A stretch of DNA of 6,651 nt from JAZDOH01 sp043798815 (GTDB lineage: Bacteria > Patescibacteriota > Gracilibacteria > UM-FILTER-43-11). Below, in pieces: positions 5,821-6,651 of this stretch. The translations under genes and the position numbers were made by a program. The stretch covers positions 1-6,651 of the forward strand of contig JAZDOH010000109.1 in NCBI GenBank assembly GCA_043798815.1, in the 5' to 3' direction. Position 1 is the stretch's first letter, and each line of letters begins with the position of its first letter. Under the pieces are notes generated by a model that was not told the origin of the DNA, ran no database searches, and saw only the letters and a program-made list of their open reading frames with translations.

Positions 5821-6651
5821 TTAAAGGGGTTGTACTTCGTAACTTCCGCCGCGATCCAGGATTTTGAACCCAAGTTTTTCAATTTCCGCGCGAAGTTCGT
5901 CGGATTTTTTCCAGTCTTTATTTTTGCGCGCCTTGTTTCTTTCCATCAACAACTTGCTCATGGTTGGCGGAATATTGAATTCAACCGGTTCATCCAGTCT
6001 GAGCCCAAGGACGGAATCAAATTTTAAAATGGTGGCCAGCCTGTCTTCGGGTTTTATTTTTGCGTCATCCATCAAATCCCACGCCACGGCGAGAGCTTGA
6101 GGAATGTTTAGGTCATCGTCCAATGCGGCCATGAATTGATCGAGAGCCTTTTGATCCACATCCCCCTCTTTTTCTCCCAGCTCCTGCACCCGCAACTGCA
6201 GACGGCGACGAGCAACCTTGGCCGCATCCAGCCCCTTCCAACTGAACGTCAGTTCTTTTCGGTAATGCGCTTGTAGACAAAAGTAACGATAGTCGAGTGG
6301 ATGGCAGCCTTTTTCGATCAGTGTTTGCAGAGTAATAAAATTATCTCCAGATTTGGACATCTTGTTTTGAGGAGATTCCTCGCTAGCACTCGGAATGACA
6401 GGGGAAATGACCAAAAAATTCCCGTGCATCCAAAAACGCACCCATGGTTTTTTCTTGAGCGCACCTTCCGCCTGTGCAATCTCGTTGGTGTGGTGGACGG
6501 AGATATGATCAATGCCGCCGCAGTGAATATCGAATTGTTTTCCAAGATACTTCACGCTCATTGCCGAACATTCAATATGCCAGCCCGGGAACCCCCGTCC
6601 CCACGGGGAATCCCATTGCATATCTTGATTGCCGTGTTTGGATTCCGTGAA
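5821..6651 (-). CDS. cysS: Cysteinyl-tRNA synthetase, C-terminal part (5' end outside the window)
   Basis: The visible 276 residues belong to a class Ia aminoacyl-tRNA synthetase that charges tRNA-Cys. Present are WDSPWG, PGWHIECSAMS (whose Cys is a zinc ligand), FDIHCGGIDH, HHTNEIAQ (His and Glu zinc ligands), the KMSKS loop (codons at 6349-6363), and the C-terminal helical domain ending in a KSDELRAEI motif. The HIGH motif and N-terminus lie beyond the right edge; the Met at 6621 is internal, since the frame stays open to 6651. The CGGIDH...HHTNE variant differs from the E. coli-type GGGSDL...HHENE. An extra segment of about eleven residues (ISPVIPSASEESPQ) sits just before KMSKS and is encoded by a dispersed mini-repeat. 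The motif and frame remain intact, so the enzyme is probably functional. Transcription of the whole minus-strand cluster may start upstream of this gene. Confidence 0.95.
   Translation of the reverse strand, partial: FTESKHGNQDMQWDSPWGRGFPGWHIECSAMSVKYLGKQFDIHCGGIDHISVHHTNEIAQAEGALKKKPWVRFWMHGNFLVISPVIPSASEESPQNKMSKSGDNFITLQTLIEKGCHPLDYRYFCLQAHYRKELTFSWKGLDAAKVARRRLQLRVQELGEKEGDVDQKALDQFMAALDDDLNIPQALAVAWDLMDDAKIKPEDRLATILKFDSVLGLRLDEPVEFNIPPTMSKLLMERNKARKNKDWKKSDELRAEIEKLGFKILDRGGSYEVQPL
6373..6399. repeat. Dispersed mini-repeat, copy inserted in frame within cysS
   Basis: This 27-base element starts AGATTCCTCG and ends CTCGGAATGAC on the plus strand, the same termini as the intergenic copy at 4197-4237. 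The outer stem is ATTCC/GGAAT around a CTAGCA-containing middle. It covers exactly nine codons of cysS (VIPSASEES on the minus strand). A near copy of its right end, GAAATGAC at 6404-6411, follows four bases later, so the inserted DNA may extend to 6411 (39 bases, 13 codons). Confidence 0.75.

Noticed and set aside
5769..5882. N-terminal extension of PdxT from an upstream ATG at 5882
   Set aside because: The extra 38 residues translate the cysS 3' end in another frame and then the TTGTACAA array. PdxT homology starts after the ATG at 5768.

Overview
The window holds a single-copy tRNA gene and six protein genes. Five of the protein genes form a minus-strand cluster. The genes are ordinary housekeeping genes, but short palindromic or G-rich DNA elements fill nearly every gap between them. 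The organism cannot be named from the sequence. It is a bacterium using the standard code: UGA is the stop of the kinase gene, and no recognised reading frame has an internal stop. The small intergenic palindromes, the lack of Shine-Dalgarno motifs, and a cysteinyl-tRNA synthetase with a CGGIDH...HHTNE signature would fit a Patescibacteria/CPR-type genome of moderate GC (Peregrinibacteria-like). That placement is a low-confidence inference.

Layout on the plus strand: positions 1-161 are a GC-rich to mixed stretch I could not assign. A possible promoter follows at 202-230, then a complete tRNA-Ser(GCU) with encoded CCA (260-350). A sensor histidine kinase lies at 383-1732. The sensor half of the kinase is clearly AT-richer than its catalytic half.

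Layout on the minus strand, in transcription order from the right edge: cysS (cysteinyl-tRNA synthetase, 5' end outside the window), then pdxT (glutaminase subunit of PLP synthase), prs (ribose-phosphate pyrophosphokinase), gap (glyceraldehyde-3-phosphate dehydrogenase), and a metallo-beta-lactamase/beta-CASP RNA nuclease. The last gene converges on the kinase with one base between the two stop codons. The pdxT product is expected to work with a PdxS subunit to make PLP from ribose 5-phosphate, glyceraldehyde 3-phosphate and glutamine. Prs also draws on ribose 5-phosphate, and Gap consumes glyceraldehyde 3-phosphate, so three adjacent genes share the same sugar-phosphate pool. CysS and the nuclease belong to translation and RNA turnover.

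Most unusual content: (1) two copies of one mini-repeat, with matching ends and a compensatory base change in the terminal stem; one lies between prs and gap, the other is inserted in frame in cysS just before KMSKS; (2) a four-tract GGGG G-quadruplex motif directly upstream of gap; (3) a 9-bp-period TTGTACAA array between cysS and pdxT; (4) a perfect 16-bp palindrome where the ribosome-binding site of the nuclease gene should be. I see no defence system, CRISPR array, transposase or prophage gene.
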